Assembly (NCBI GenBank): GCA_015039365.1
Contig: WION01000541.1
Span: forward strand, 1 to 35,528
Source: Amanita rubescens
Taxonomy: Eukaryota > Basidiomycota > Agaricomycetes > Agaricales > Amanitaceae
Reading direction: 5' to 3'
DNA: 35,528 nt
A program made the position numbers and the translations under genes. This document shows positions 1 through 10,855 of this stretch, piece by piece. Numbering within the stretch: position 1 is the first letter of the stretch; each line of letters begins with the position of its first letter. Below the pieces are notes generated by a model. The model saw only the letters and a list, made by a program, of their open reading frames with translations, made no database searches and was not told where the DNA came from.

Positions 1-441
1 CACATAGTCACACATATGTTTTCTGCATCCAGGCTTTGAAAAATTATAACAAATCAACCACTTATCCATTCACTTCACCGTTGTATTTCTGAGATGTTAG
101 GGTTATTAGCTAGGTGTTGGTCAAGTTTTTAGGCTGAAAAACTTAGTTTGGATAATACGTGTATGCTGGCAGTGTTATAAATTTCAAATTGAAATTCCTA
201 CAAGTGTAAAAAGAGGCAGATGTTAGTGAATGGACTATAGAACCTCTACTTAGTAAGTCTGCAATATCTCAAGGGTGCACATGGCATTGAGAACCCATGA
301 ATGTGTGGCAATGAACAATTTTTATTTGAGCTATCTACGAGTAACTAGTGGTGGTAACTATGCTATACTACGAATTGACGACGTGTCATATGGGTCATGA
401 TATGGGTCATACAGGTCATAACAAAGAGGTAGTCCATGTTC

Positions 442-2300
442 CTAATTACTATCATTCAAATTCAACTTGCCAGCCTTGACGAGGCTGACATCGATCTCGG
501 CATACCTCAAGATTAGATCTGCCATTCCTTTCCTTATTCCTAACCACCCAGAGAGTTTCTCGATGTTGATGCATGGACCTACAAGTTGGTCAATGGTGAC
601 AAAGCCCTCACCATCAAAAACTGCTGCATATCTGCTGAGATCCTGACCTCCTCGACAGGTGTGTTGATCACAGTAGCTAAGCCATTTTGTGTGATCAACG
701 GATAATCAAGGTTGGCTGTTTCAACGTCTACAGGCTGTGGCCCGGCGTTTGTCTGCATAGCAAGCCAGTCACTGGTGGGAGGTACGGGCATTGAGTATGC
801 TTGCATGGGGTATGGAAATGGTGCTGGTGGCAGTGAGCTGTAGTACAGGTGGTAGTAATTCATTCCCATCCCAATTGATGGAACATTGGAGGCTGGAGGC
901 TGGAGTTTGGCAGGTGCCCTTGTGCATGGTCCATTTTGATGTGCATTAACCTCAGGCGGCATTTTGGATACATAATACTTGTCTGGGTGTTGTGTCTGCT
1001 GAATGCATGAGCGACAAATCTCTGAGATGCTGAGAAATAGGAATACGCACAGCCATGTTTGCCCACAAGTTCAAATTACTCTCGGTAACCGGGTAGCAAA
1101 TCCCATGTTGTCCTTCCAGAAAATGGCCTTCTTGTCAGGGTGACTGTGTGTCTTGCAGGAATGGAGTTCTATGATTGTTTCCCGGTTCTTACAGCACATA
1201 GCAAAGTTGGTGTCAGGCACTCCACCGAGTGAAGGCTCTGAAGGCCCTGGAGACTTGGTGGAGTTTGGCAATCTCTTAGATTTCTGCCCAGAAGTGTTCT
1301 ATCAATGTGCAATCAAATTAGTAACAAATGTATGCCAAAATCCACATTCCTCACCTTTCCAGCAATTCCGCCCATCTGGGAAGCTTTGGGGGCATGCTTA
1401 TTGAATAGATTGACAACTACCTTCTTCGCATTGCCTCACCGCAGCCTTATAAAATTGAGCAACATGTCCAATTGTCATTGAGATGTAAGATTGGCAGGCA
1501 AAGCACCTTTTTGCTCAGTGCTGAGCTGGTATTGAATGCAAAGTTTTGATGAATGTACATTGAATGTTACGGATAGGAGTTCTTGCAATTCAGGCCATGG
1601 CATCAACGGCTTTATGATTTCAGGAATACACGTGCCATTCACAGTGTCGTTGACTCAAATATTGATGTCAAAGATGGGGGGTCTCTATCAAGGATATGCA
1701 TTAGAACTAGTAGTTGCTCATGATTGCTCAAACGTGACTCACCATCATTGTCGTTGTCATCAATATCATCAGCTGCCTTCTTTCGTGAAGCTTTGGACTT
1801 CTTTGAGACACATGTGGACTTTGGTTTAGTTTTCGCCTTCCGCACCATGGGCAAAAGATCATCAGAATCCATGTTGTCCTCAATTTCAACCGAATCACTG
1901 GTTCCTTCTCCATCATCTTCATCGATGCCAGCACCATCACTATCGATGATATGCTGAAACACAGTTTCAACAGGGGCCAGTCCGTTGTGCCTTCCAAGTC
2001 CTGATGCATCTGATGCATAACCTGAATGGAACTTGGAGTGGTGATATCGTCGAGTGAGAACTGCGCCGTAACGGGATGACTGCAGCATGTACAGATGGCC
2101 TTGCTGCCACAGACTCTTGCTTCCAAGGACAACCTCTACCCCTTTTTGGAATGGAAAGGGAGTTGGGTGCATCTGGAACACCAGCAGATGGTGCAACAGG
2201 CTGGAAATCAGGTGTGGCAGGAGTAATAGACAAGGCAGCTAACTGCTGCTGCTGCTTCAGTTTTGCTGCCTCTGTACGCTTCTTAACTGCACCACATCAT
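442..2300 (-). pseudogene. Decayed gene for an AT-hook-like, acidic/basic low-complexity protein of unknown function
   Basis: I do not recognise the family. On the minus strand coding-like text runs from about 2290 to a TAG at 442-444, but in several frames. From the N-terminus there is a Gln-rich stretch (about 2250-2285), a Pro/Ala stretch, and then PKRGRGCPWKQE at about 2120-2150. That stretch looks like an AT-hook (RGRPRK) with two Arg changed to Cys and Trp, as CpG decay would give. An Asp/Glu-rich stretch and a Lys/Ser-rich stretch (about 1760-1960) follow, then 1330-1640, then 1071-1290 after a possible intron at about 1290-1345, then a Pro/Tyr-rich part (579-962), and a tail with WLGIRKGMADLIL near 500-530. 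Internal TGA codons (for example near 1475) and frame breaks show it is not functional. It resembles repeat-associated hypothetical proteins, perhaps from a DNA transposon. The 5' end is unclear and could extend toward 2480. Confidence 0.45.
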
Positions 2301-3099
2301 GTATGTGCCAGCATAAGCCTGAGGAATAGAATGGGGTGAGCCATTGGGTGTGTAGACAGCAAGGGAGATATAACATGGGTGCTGGTACTCACAGGAATGC
2401 TGCTCATAGATGACCCTAGCCTTGTACAGCGCTCAATGGTGACATATTGAACTCTTGAATGCAAATGTGTAATCCTCATGCATTCGTGTCTTCCGAGCCT
2501 TTGACTGAATGTGCACAGCCAACAATAATTTCCGTGTATCAGGGTATCTAGAGAGTATCAAATTGCATAATCAATTGTGCAAGGGTGGTGCATCACTCAC
2601 AATGGTTTTCAAGTGTCTTGAGGATGACAATAGCCATGGATGAATCACAATGATCTCGGAGATCGATGAGAGGCAGTGATAATGTCACATCATTGTGACT
2701 ATCTCACTTATCTGATCTCTGCATCATGACCGACCGGCTGTGTGCTACAGAACTGTGGCCCAGGGATCAATGTAAGTGACCAATCTATCCCTGTTGAATG
2801 TGTAAACTTGCCTGACAATGTGTACAGGAGTGGTGCTCACCCAAAGAAATCTGCCCCTACCACCTTCCAACAATGTCCATATTCTCAAATTTTGCTGTGC
2901 CATCATTAGTGTTTAAAAGTCTGGTCTGGTCCAGTCTTTTGCATCATTTTTGGTGCAACTGGACCTGGACCGGTCTTTTTAATTTTGCTATTTCAGGCAA
3001 CCGGACCAAAACTGGTATGGACTGGTTGCCAACGGTTGTGAGTGAAATGGCAACCGGTTCAGGACCAGTCTTTATTCGGACTGGTCCAGAACTGGTGGT
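2301..3099. other. Non-coding gap with ggtccagt/actggacc-rich repeat next to the LTR
   Basis: I see no supportable gene here. The part at about 2919-3098 is rich in short inverted words such as ggtctggtccagtc, actggacc and accggtc. Similar words recur at 10190-10235 on the far side of the retrotransposon, so these may be pieces of one older repeat into which the retroelement inserted. That link is inference. Confidence 0.35.
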
Positions 3100-3554
3100 T
3101 GTTACGAACTCATTAATCTCAACCTAAGTTGCAATAGCAACTTTAGTCACAATTACAAATCTAAGTCAAACATTGATTAAGATCACAAGTTCATACTAAG
3201 TTAAGTCTCGTTAAACTTAGTATCTGAGGACGATTGTGGTTGACGAGTAAAGAGTAAGGTTATATTGCCAGATGACAATAAACAGCTAAGTCGAACTTAG
3301 GTTCGACTCTAAAGTACAGGTGGTCTTTATACTAGCAAGTACAATGAGACATACTAATTAGTGTATAAGCATAAGTATGAAAGTAAGTATAAGGACGGCA
3401 TCATATGTGGAACAAAGAATGGTATCGATAAGTGAACGAGTTAGTCCATATGAATCAAGCATAAAGGGGATGACGAGTAAGGTAGGCATAAAGAAATAAA
3501 CATGTCCGACATGTCATGTAAGCATAATGTGGGAGTCTGTACCATGTTGTAACA
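3100..3554 (-). repeat. LTR (3' LTR of the truncated gypsy element), 455 bp
   Basis: It starts TGTTAC and ends GTAACA, a perfect 6 bp terminal inverted repeat with TG...CA ends. It aligns along its whole length with the LTR at 10391-10855, with many substitutions and small indels. The internal side (from 3555) carries a polypurine tract on the minus strand, which makes this the 3' LTR of a minus-strand element. The outer 5 bp (gtggt, 3095-3099) have no partner in view, as expected if the other end was lost. It retains several CpG sites that are TpG or CpA in the other copy. Confidence 0.85.
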
Positions 3555-3569
3555 CTAGCTCTCCCCTAT
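3555..3569 (-). other. Polypurine tract of the gypsy element
   Basis: On the minus strand the sequence ataggggagagctag directly abuts the LTR start TGTTAC. A purine-rich tract next to the 3' LTR is the plus-strand primer of LTR retroelements. This fixes the orientation of the element and shows that ORF3, which ends 25 bp upstream of the tract, belongs to it. Confidence 0.7.
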
Positions 3570-3594
3570 GTTGTTGACTGCAACAACAGAACGT

Positions 3595-5303
3595 TCAGGT
3601 GTTCATGTTGTGCTCGGCATTGTCATTGTAGTTGTAGCCATAATCGCCATAGTCGTAGCAGGCATCATCATCAGCTCCATCGCACTGTCATCTGTTGACG
3701 CATCGCTGACACTGTGACATGTGATGCGCCTTCTTCTTTCCCTTCTTCTTCGGCTGGCGAGGGCGGCGGCGAGTGGTAGCTGAGGTAGTTCAAGGATGTC
3801 CTTGCATCTGAGTGGAAGGACCGGGTGTTGGATTGCGTTGGCGCATGGGAGTGCGTGTAGATATAGTAGGCAGAGGAGGAATTGCAATAGCAAGATGATG
3901 ATCCTCAGAGGCATGCTTGCCTCGGCAGTGAATGCAGTGGTTGTAGCGGTGGGGGCGCTGGTTGGTGGCATTAGTCATACTGCAGGTCGTAGGTCATTGA
4001 GGAGGCGAAGGGTCATTTCGTCGAGTAGTGGGGACAGGAATATTCCAGACTCCATGGTGAATAACGGTGGTGGTGGGGGATGGTGCGGATCGATGAGGAG
4101 GAGGAGTCTTCTTATCTCGTTTTGGTTCTTCCATAATGGGATCGCTTGTTGTACGGATTCGGTGATGAAGATCGAGATCACTGATTGCATTATTGATCTG
4201 CAAAATGTGGTCGCTAGTGAGTTGATGCAGGGGAACTCCATCTGCAAATTCATTTGTAGTCCATTCTGTGTCTCCTTGGATACTGGACAGGAGGTCTCAG
4301 ATCTTTCCGGTGAGGCACCAGATTTCTCTTGATTTACAATCTGTCTCCATAATGCATCTAGTTGCTCGGTGTCGGTCGGGAGTGGCTTCGGTAGCACGAA
4401 ACCAATGGTTGATGAGGATGCAGTTATTTTTGTCTCGAGGCTGTATCTTTATTCCAAACCTTTGGTCCTTGATGCTTTCTATAGCAAGGATGATATAGTG
4501 CTCGATGTTGGCTGTGAGAAGTCATTGTAATAGATCTATCGCCAGTTGATCTAGATTTCCTCCTTTTGGGTGGACATCTTCCCAGTAGAGTGATGTAACA
4601 TTCAAAAACATTTCGATTAAATCGGCACAATGGTAGTTGTACTGATCTTGGGCTTGACTGGCGAGGGTGGTGGCAGTTCGATAATCCATGAGAAGTTGCC
4701 AGACTTGGGCTATCCTTTCTTGGTCATAGTAATCAATCTGTAATCCAGCGGTCTCACAGATTAGACTGACTCGGTCTCTAACCTTGGTGTAAGTAGTAAC
4801 TCCATGATAACTGAGATAGCGATTGGGGGTGGTTCATATGATGGAGCTAGCCATATCGCGGTGAGTCCCATCTGTACTGTGACCCTGGTCGTGGCTTCGA
4901 ACAGGTTCATTATGAGATTGAGTCGGAGTGTGACCGGCAAGTACTGTCTCTCTATGTAGGGTAATGCCAATGTCTTCAGCGTTTCTAGGTGGGATTGGTT
5001 GGCTAGTGCAACTTTTTTCAATTCGTCCAGGTACAGCCAGAGCTTCTGATGTTCTGTCTTGGGTTTCCTGGGCTTCAGTGGGAGTGATTGGGATCGTCTG
5101 AGACGACATTTGATCGGAAGATCTGTGGGAAACATCAATGAAGTTGTTCGGGTCAACGTCTTCTTTGTCAGTGTCGGTGGTATGAAGAACGAGTCAGAGT
5201 TGGTGGGAGTCAGAGGAAGTGGTGAGTTGGGCGTCAGTGGTCTCCCCAGCATAAAATTCGGACCAGGGGAAGTGTTGAACGGCATTGGTAGTGTCGTTTC
5301 CAT
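3595..5303 (-). pseudogene. Third ORF downstream of pol: gag-like protein with a CCHH finger (broken)
   Basis: About 565 codons lie between the pol stop (5348) and the polypurine tract. The first part (METTLPMPFN..., 5303 to about 4800) is Pro-rich, then helical. A frame change follows, and one frame then runs from about 4790 to a TGA at 3595-3597. It is interrupted only by TGA codons at 4522, 4297, 3994, 3790 and 3688 (lowest plus-strand base of each), all explicable as CGA-to-TGA. A leucine-rich helical region reads well (VWQLLMDYRT, LIEMFLNVTSLYWEDV). Near 3920-3945 is CIHCRGKHASEDHH, a zinc-knuckle-like CX2CX3HX4H. A strongly basic stretch (RRRPRQPKKKGKKK) and an Asp/Tyr-rich tail follow. 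The layout of helical body, knuckle and basic tail resembles a Gag nucleocapsid protein. Function is inferred, and I recognise no named family. Confidence 0.6.
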
Positions 5304-5347
5304 TTTGCATAGTTATGTGGTGTGTGAATGATGTTTCAAAGTTTCCT

Positions 5348-8300
5348 TCATCTTTTATATTCTAGAAGGAGGTCTTCCATATGCGTCAAATTGTTTTCTG
5401 GTTCCCATGTGTTTTTGCTTATGTCATAGCCTTTCCACTTTACAAGGAATTGTAATTTTCCTCTGAACTTGTGGTGTGGAAGTAGCGCTTCTACTTCGTA
5501 TTCTTGTTCTCCTTCGATCAGATTGGGAGGGGGCCTTGTTTCTGTTGTTCCATGAAAGGAAGTTTCTTTGAACGGTGTTAGTAAGGCGGCGTGGAATATG
5601 TTATGGATTTTCCATTGTCTTGGTAGCATGAGATGATATGTCACTGGTCCTAAGACTTCTTTGATGGAAAAGGGTCCTTCTCATTTAGGTGCGAGCTTTC
5701 TGCTCTGATAAGGAATCTTCAGGTTCCTGGACTCTAACCATACTTTGTCATTGACTTTGAACGGTTTAGTCTTTCTCATTGTTCTCTCCATCATCTTAGC
5801 GCATGCTAGATTGTGTGCGGTGAGTGCTTCTTCTCGTGCATGGAACAAAGAGTTGATGCGATTATCAGCAGTTGGTGTGTTCATCTTATTCGAGACAAGG
5901 GGAAGTGCAACCAGGGATGTTCCATACATCAATTGAAAGGGCGATTGTTTCAACGCTTCATGAGTGTGTGAATTGTGCGCGAATTGTGCTATTGGTATCA
6001 TCTTGTTCCAAGTATCTGGTTCATAGGCACAGAATATTTGGAGATAAGCTTCTAATTTGGTGTTATATTGTTCCATTTGTCCATCAGTTTGTGGATGGAA
6101 TGCGGTACTCATTTTGTGTTTGATCTTTAATGAGTCCATTATGCCATTGAAGACATGTGATGCAAACTGTGGTCCTCGATCGGAGATCATGACGTCGGGT
6201 AAACCAAAGTTTTTGAATACATTCCGAATGTAGAGGTTGGCAGTTTCGTCGGCGGTGATAGTTTTATTACAAGGCATGAGAATTACTCCCTTTGTAAGTC
6301 CTTGATCGTCCACGATAAAGATAGAATCAAAACTGTCACTTGTGGGTAAATCAGTTATGAAATCCATGGTTATAAGGGTCAGTGTGCATGTGACTTGATT
6401 GGCATCAAGGGTGCGGTGGTAGGGTGAGTATTCGATTTCATTTGTTGACATGCAGTGCATCCGTCAATGAACTGTTTAACCATTTTAGACATCAATGGCC
6501 ACCAGTAATATTCCTTTAATAGGGCAAGTGTTTTGAAGAAACCGGGGTGTCCGCTTGTTGGTGATTCATGAAAATCTCTAATAATATCTCGGCGAAGGTC
6601 AGCGTCAGGAGGGATAAAGGATTTCCCTTTGTACAGGATTAATTCATCATCAAGGGTCCAATCAGAAAGGGCTGTGCATAAAGGTGGTGTTCCTTTTTCT
6701 TTTAGGCATTTCTTGATTGATTGAGCGAATTCGTCTTTGACAGTTATTTCTATTGCTCTGTCACGGAGATCTTCAGCAATCGTGCAAACAAAAAGTTCAT
6801 TTGGGAGCACCGTTATTAACTCTTCTGGTTCGTCTTTTGTCATATGATCGGGTCGGCAGGATAAGGTGTCTGCTATTATTAGTTTTGCTCCGGGAACATG
6901 GGTTAACTTAATATTAAATTGAGATAACTCATTCCACCATCGTGCTTGGTGGTTTGTAAGACGTCGTGGTTCTCGATAATAGAGTAGATTCTTATGGTCG
7001 CAATGGATAATGACAGGGTGTTCTGCTCCTTCAAGCAGGTATCTCCATTCATTGTAAAGAGCGTAGTAGATGGTGAATAGTTCTCAGTCATAGATTTGCC
7101 ATCGTGTTTCAGTCGGTGTCAAAGCATGGGATAGGTATAGTGTTGTGAGGTTAGGTTAAGTCCGGTTAATTGCCCCAAAATTGATTAACTGTAACTGATC
7201 AATTAACTGATGACCCAGAATTTCCTTAACCTTAACTGGACCGGTTATAACCGATTAAAATTATGTAATCTGGTAGAGCAGGTTATTAGCATCATTTTGA
7301 GCCCCTATTCATGTAATTTGGACCAGTGGTTCATGAGATATGAAGTGTTTTGTGAGTGATGTCAAGATGATTGGTTTCCCATTAGCAATGTTGTCTATGA
7401 TGCTCATAACTGATCAATATAAGTCAGAAACAAGTCCCAAATGCCAACAGCCTAAGTCAGAAGTATATTGTCCAATACAGAATGATAAACATAATGAAAA
7501 TTGCATACAAATTAGAGCCTCACAACAGCCATGCAAAACTTTGCTCCTCATCAGCATCCCAGAGAACTATGTTTCTGAGTGTGGTGAGGAAAATAGCTAG
7601 CAGATTGAACATGAGAAACTAATTGTATATTGCTTTTTGCATGTCATGGATCACATTGCTAATGAGAAACACAATAATTTTGACATCCCTTCACAAAATA
7701 CTTCATATCTCATGAACCACTGGGCCAAATTACATGAATAAGGGCTCAAAATGAAGCTAAGGACCAGCTCTACAAGGTTGCACAATTTAACCGGTCATAA
7801 CCGGTCATAACCGGTCCGGTTAAGGTTAGGGAAAGGGCCTAACCTTAACTGATAATTAACTGGTCGAGCAGTTAGGTTCAGTTAAGTTACGGTTAATTGC
7901 GGTTACATAACTTAACCTCCCATCACTAGATAGGTATCCGCATGGGTGTAAGTCACCATTGTCATCTTTCTGCATGAGAACTGCTCCTATGGCGCAGTCT
8001 GATGCGTCCGTTTGTAGAATAAAGGGTTTGTTAACATCGGGCATCATTAAAACAGGTGTGGATGTGAAGCGTTCTTTTAATAGATCAAATGCAACTTGGC
8101 ATTCTGCGGTCCATGTCCATAATTTGTTTTTCTTCGTTAGGTCGTGCAAGGGTCGTGCAAGGTGGGTGAATCCAAAAATAAACCTTCAATAGTAATTTCC
8201 GAATCCTAGGAAGGATCTAACTTGTTTAACGGTAGTAGGGGTTGGCCAGTCCCTGATTCCAGCAAGTTTGATCGGGTCCATTTTTATTGTATTTTTGGAT

Positions 8301-9737
8301 ATGATGGTGCCTAGAAAATCAACTTCTTTGGCAGCGAATTTACACTTTTCAAGCTTGAGGTAAAGATTGTGTTTCTGTAATCGTTCAAGTACTTGTTTTG
8401 TTCAAATCTCGAGTTCTTCTTTAGTGCACACATGTATTAGCATGTCATCCATGTAGACGACGAGCCATCCTTTTTCTGTAAGATCCCTCAAATAATCGTC
8501 CATCATGGCTTGAAATGTTGCTGGTGAATTTCGTAATCCAAAGAACATGACGTTAGGTTCAAATAAACCTCGATTGGTAATAAAGGTGGCTTTCCATCTG
8601 TCAGATTCCTTGATTTGAACGTTATTATATCCCCAACAAATATCCAATTTCGTAAAGTATTCCGAGTCTTTGAGTTTGATCATTAGATCGGAGATAAGGG
8701 GTAATGGATATGCGTTTGGTTTAGTATACTCGTTCAAATATCGATAATCTTGGCAGGGTCATAATTTTTGAGCTTCTTTCTTTTCTACAAAGAAGAAAGG
8801 TGATGCCTGCGGCAATTTTGATGGTCTGATGTAGCCTTTTTCGACATGTTCTTTAATCTGGCATTCATCCAGTGTGTTCTGCTGTTTCGGAGATAAGGGA
8901 TAGATTTTTCCTCTTTTTGGTATGAAATCATCGCGAAGTTCTATCTGGTGATCCCAGGATCGGCTTTCTGGGAATTGTTCACTTGCTTTTTTCTCGAATA
9001 CATCTTTCCATGCCAAGTATTCAGGAGGGAGCATGTAAACCTCCTCTGTTTGATGGTACTTGTGTTCCATTTTTGAGCTGGTGTATATCGTGCAATAGTT
9101 ACTCGATCATATTTGTCTTCTGACCAGCTTCCTATGTCCTCAAATGTGCATGTGTTCCATCCATGATCTGTCATCTGTGATCCTTTGTGTGACATCAAAT
9201 ATCCGATGACTAGATCTTCTTCCCATTCAGGCATAGCTATTCTGTCAATCCATTGACAGATGCTCCAAAGTGATGCCTTGATCTTGTCCTGTTCAGAGTC
9301 TCAGAACTCTAGAGTCTTTTCTTTCCAATTTACATCTGGGTTATGCTTCTCTAGCCAAGGGAGCCCCAGTATAATCGTTTGTTTTCCTATTGCTGATACG
9401 TAAAACCATTCGGTCATGCATTTTCCATTCATTTTGAAGGTGATTAGACATTGTTCATCAATCTCTCCTTCTTTGTTTATGGTGCCATCGACGTTATAAA
9501 CTCTGATTGGTCATGAAGTTTTTTGTTTTCTCCATTTATGTGCTATCCTTTTGTCGACAAATATCCCTTTGGCTCCGCAGTTGATAAGGGCAATGAGGTT
9601 TTCAGTGTTATTTTCAGTTTCAACTTTGATAGGGACAGATAATCTTCATTTTGAAATAGATTGTACTGTTACATGAGATATATCGAGAGTTGAATCTGAT
9701 AATTCTGGAACTTCATCCACTGTCATGAGTCCCACTG
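5348..9737 (-). pseudogene. pol: Ty3/gypsy pol polyprotein: protease-RT-RNase H-integrase-chromodomain (broken)
   Basis: Domains in order on the minus strand follow. Aspartic protease (about 9600-9350) reads ALINCGAKG where the family has D-[ST/C]-G, so the catalytic Asp is now Asn. Reverse transcriptase (about 9070-8190) has YMDD in VVYMDDMLIH. RNase H starts LQTDASD (about 8010) and is cut at 7929 by a hAT-type element, resuming at 7137. The integrase zinc domain has HX7H...CTAC (about 6590-6460). The integrase core has MDFITDLP, ISDRGPQF and E in MEQYNTKLE (about 6370-6030). A chromodomain with FLVKWKGY and TWEPE ends at 5348. In-frame TGA stops occur at 9511, 9301, 8759, 8402, 8186, 7084 and 5681, each at a position where the family has Arg. 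Frame breaks lie near 9075 and 6390. Without the insertion it would be of normal length for gypsy pol. Confidence 0.88.
7138..7928 (+). mobile_element. hAT-type non-autonomous element (MITE-A copy 1), 791 bp, inside RNase H of the gypsy element
   Basis: It begins TAGTGTTGTGAGGTTAGG and ends CCTCCCATCACTA, imperfect terminal inverted repeats of the TAGNG type known for hAT elements. An exact 8 bp duplication, gataggta, flanks it at 7130-7137 and 7929-7936, the hAT target-site length. Removing the element and one duplication restores the RNase H reading GYLSHALT. The ends are full of TAACCGGTTA-like words, likely transposase-binding repeats. An internal 86-codon ORF (7340-7600) is not similar to any protein I know and is probably chance. 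A nearly identical inverted copy sits at 15913-16701. Confidence 0.9.
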
Positions 9738-10139
9738 TTAAAAATCCTCAGTTTCATCAGCAAGGGATAGTAATAGATCATTCTTTTTGTCATGTGACAT
9801 TCCTTTCATCAGCGCTTGGATGTTCTTGGTGTAATTCGGTTTAGACTCTTGGACTTTCTTCTTCCCAGTTTTCGTCACCATCATTTGATGTGGCTTGAAT
9901 GTGATGTCTGGGTGCAAATCTTCTTTTCTTTCCTCCTTTGAATTGGCTTTTCCCTTTCTTCTTCTTTTTCAGGTATTGCCCTGACATGTGTCCTTTGATT
10001 CCGCAGATGAAACATAAACTGTCTCTGATATAGTGTTCTCTTTCTTCTTTGGACATAGATCTGATCGCAAGTTCTAAATCTTCATTGATGTCTTGTTCTA
10101 GATATTTGTGATCAATCTGCATTGCCCATGATTCATTGT
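9738..10139 (-). pseudogene. gag: Gag C-terminus with nucleocapsid zinc knuckle (truncated, broken)
   Basis: Only the end of Gag remains. The part from about 10139 to 9841 shows the helix before the knuckle, then CFICGIKGHMSGQY. This is a CX2CX4HX4C knuckle whose last Cys is Tyr, followed by a basic run (KKKKKGKSQFKGGKKRR). After a frame change, KNIQALMKGMSHDKKNDLL continues to a TAA at 9738-9740, typical of the gag end in fungal gypsy elements. The capsid domain upstream is absent; sequence beyond 10139 is unrelated. Confidence 0.7.
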
Positions 10140-10390
10140 TATGAGAGGATGATGAGTGACCGTTTACAGATCAGGGTGAATATAGCATTCGGAGGTCCAG
10201 TCACAGGACCGTGACTGGACCAAATTGTGACCAGTCTTTTTTGTAACAGTGAATCTAAATAAATACAAAACCATTTAAAAACATCATCTGCACCAATCAA
10301 TACCAACACCATCACCACCAATATCATCATCACCATCCACCTGTGGCCCACTTTTTCCTGCTCTGATTGTTTGTTGATGTAGTATGCAGG
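10140..10390. other. Non-coding segment between truncated gag and solo LTR
   Basis: I see no gene. It carries ggtccagtcacaggaccgtg-like inverted words (10190-10235) similar to those at 2919-3098, and a CAC/CAT-rich simple stretch at about 10290-10340. There is no recognisable primer-binding site next to the LTR that starts at 10391. Confidence 0.4.
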
Positions 10391-10855
10391 TGTTACAAAC
10401 TCATTAATCTCAACCTGAGTTGCAATAGCAACTCTAGTCACGATCACAAGTCTAAGTCATTGAATGTCGATTGAGATTCAAGTTCAATACTAAGTTAATG
10501 ACTTAACTTAGTATCTGAGGACAATTCTGGTTGATGAGTTAAAGAGTAAGATTTAGATTGCCAGATGACAATCAACAGCTAAGTTGAACTTAGGGTTCAA
10601 CTCTAAGAGTACAGGTGGTAGTATATATACTTGTGAGCACAAGGAATGTATGTATTAGTGAACAACGATGAAGACAAGAGTAAGTACTATAAGGACAGCA
10701 TCATATGTAAAACAAGGAAATGGTATAGTAAAGGAACGAGCTTGTCTGTATGAATTGAGCATAAGGGTGACAATGAGTAAGGTAGGCATAAAGAAAATTA
10801 ACATGTCCGATGTGTCATGTATGCATAATGCAGGAGTCCATACTGTGTTGTAACA
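10391..10855 (-). repeat. Solo LTR of the same gypsy family, 465 bp, with 5 bp target-site duplication
   Basis: It begins TGTTAC and ends GTAACA and aligns end to end with the LTR at 3100-3554. It is flanked by gcagg on both sides (10386-10390 and 10856-10860), the 5 bp duplication made by gypsy integrases. That argues for its own insertion followed by LTR-LTR recombination. A TATATATA word lies at about 10621-10630. Strand is given by analogy with the LTR at 3100. Confidence 0.8.

Larger units (their letters stand above)
3100..10139 (-). mobile_element. 5'-truncated Ty3/gypsy chromovirus (LTR retrotransposon), inactive
   Basis: Read on the minus strand the element holds a gag C-terminus, protease, reverse transcriptase, RNase H, zinc-binding and catalytic integrase domains, a chromodomain, an additional gag-like ORF, a polypurine tract and an LTR at 3100-3554. 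The pol order protease-RT-RNaseH-integrase-chromodomain is that of Metaviridae chromoviruses. The 5' LTR, primer-binding site and capsid part of gag are missing: coding similarity stops near 10139. A 791 bp hAT-type element splits RNase H at 7138-7928. At least 12 in-frame TGA stops, several frame breaks and a lost protease active-site Asp make it non-autonomous. The LTR at 10391-10855 is related but has its own target-site duplication, so I do not treat it as this element's 5' LTR. Confidence 0.88.

Noticed and set aside
1..441. A gene or LTR at the left edge
   Set aside because: No coding potential, terminal repeat or match to other parts of the window was seen.
7340..7600. 86-codon ORF present in both MITE-A copies
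   Set aside because: Its conservation reflects recent copying of the whole element, not selection. It has no recognisable domain and hAT MITEs are normally non-coding.
3100..10855. Full-length gypsy element bounded by the two LTRs
   Set aside because: The right LTR has its own gcagg duplication, lacks a neighbouring primer-binding site, and the gag start is missing with unrelated sequence between.
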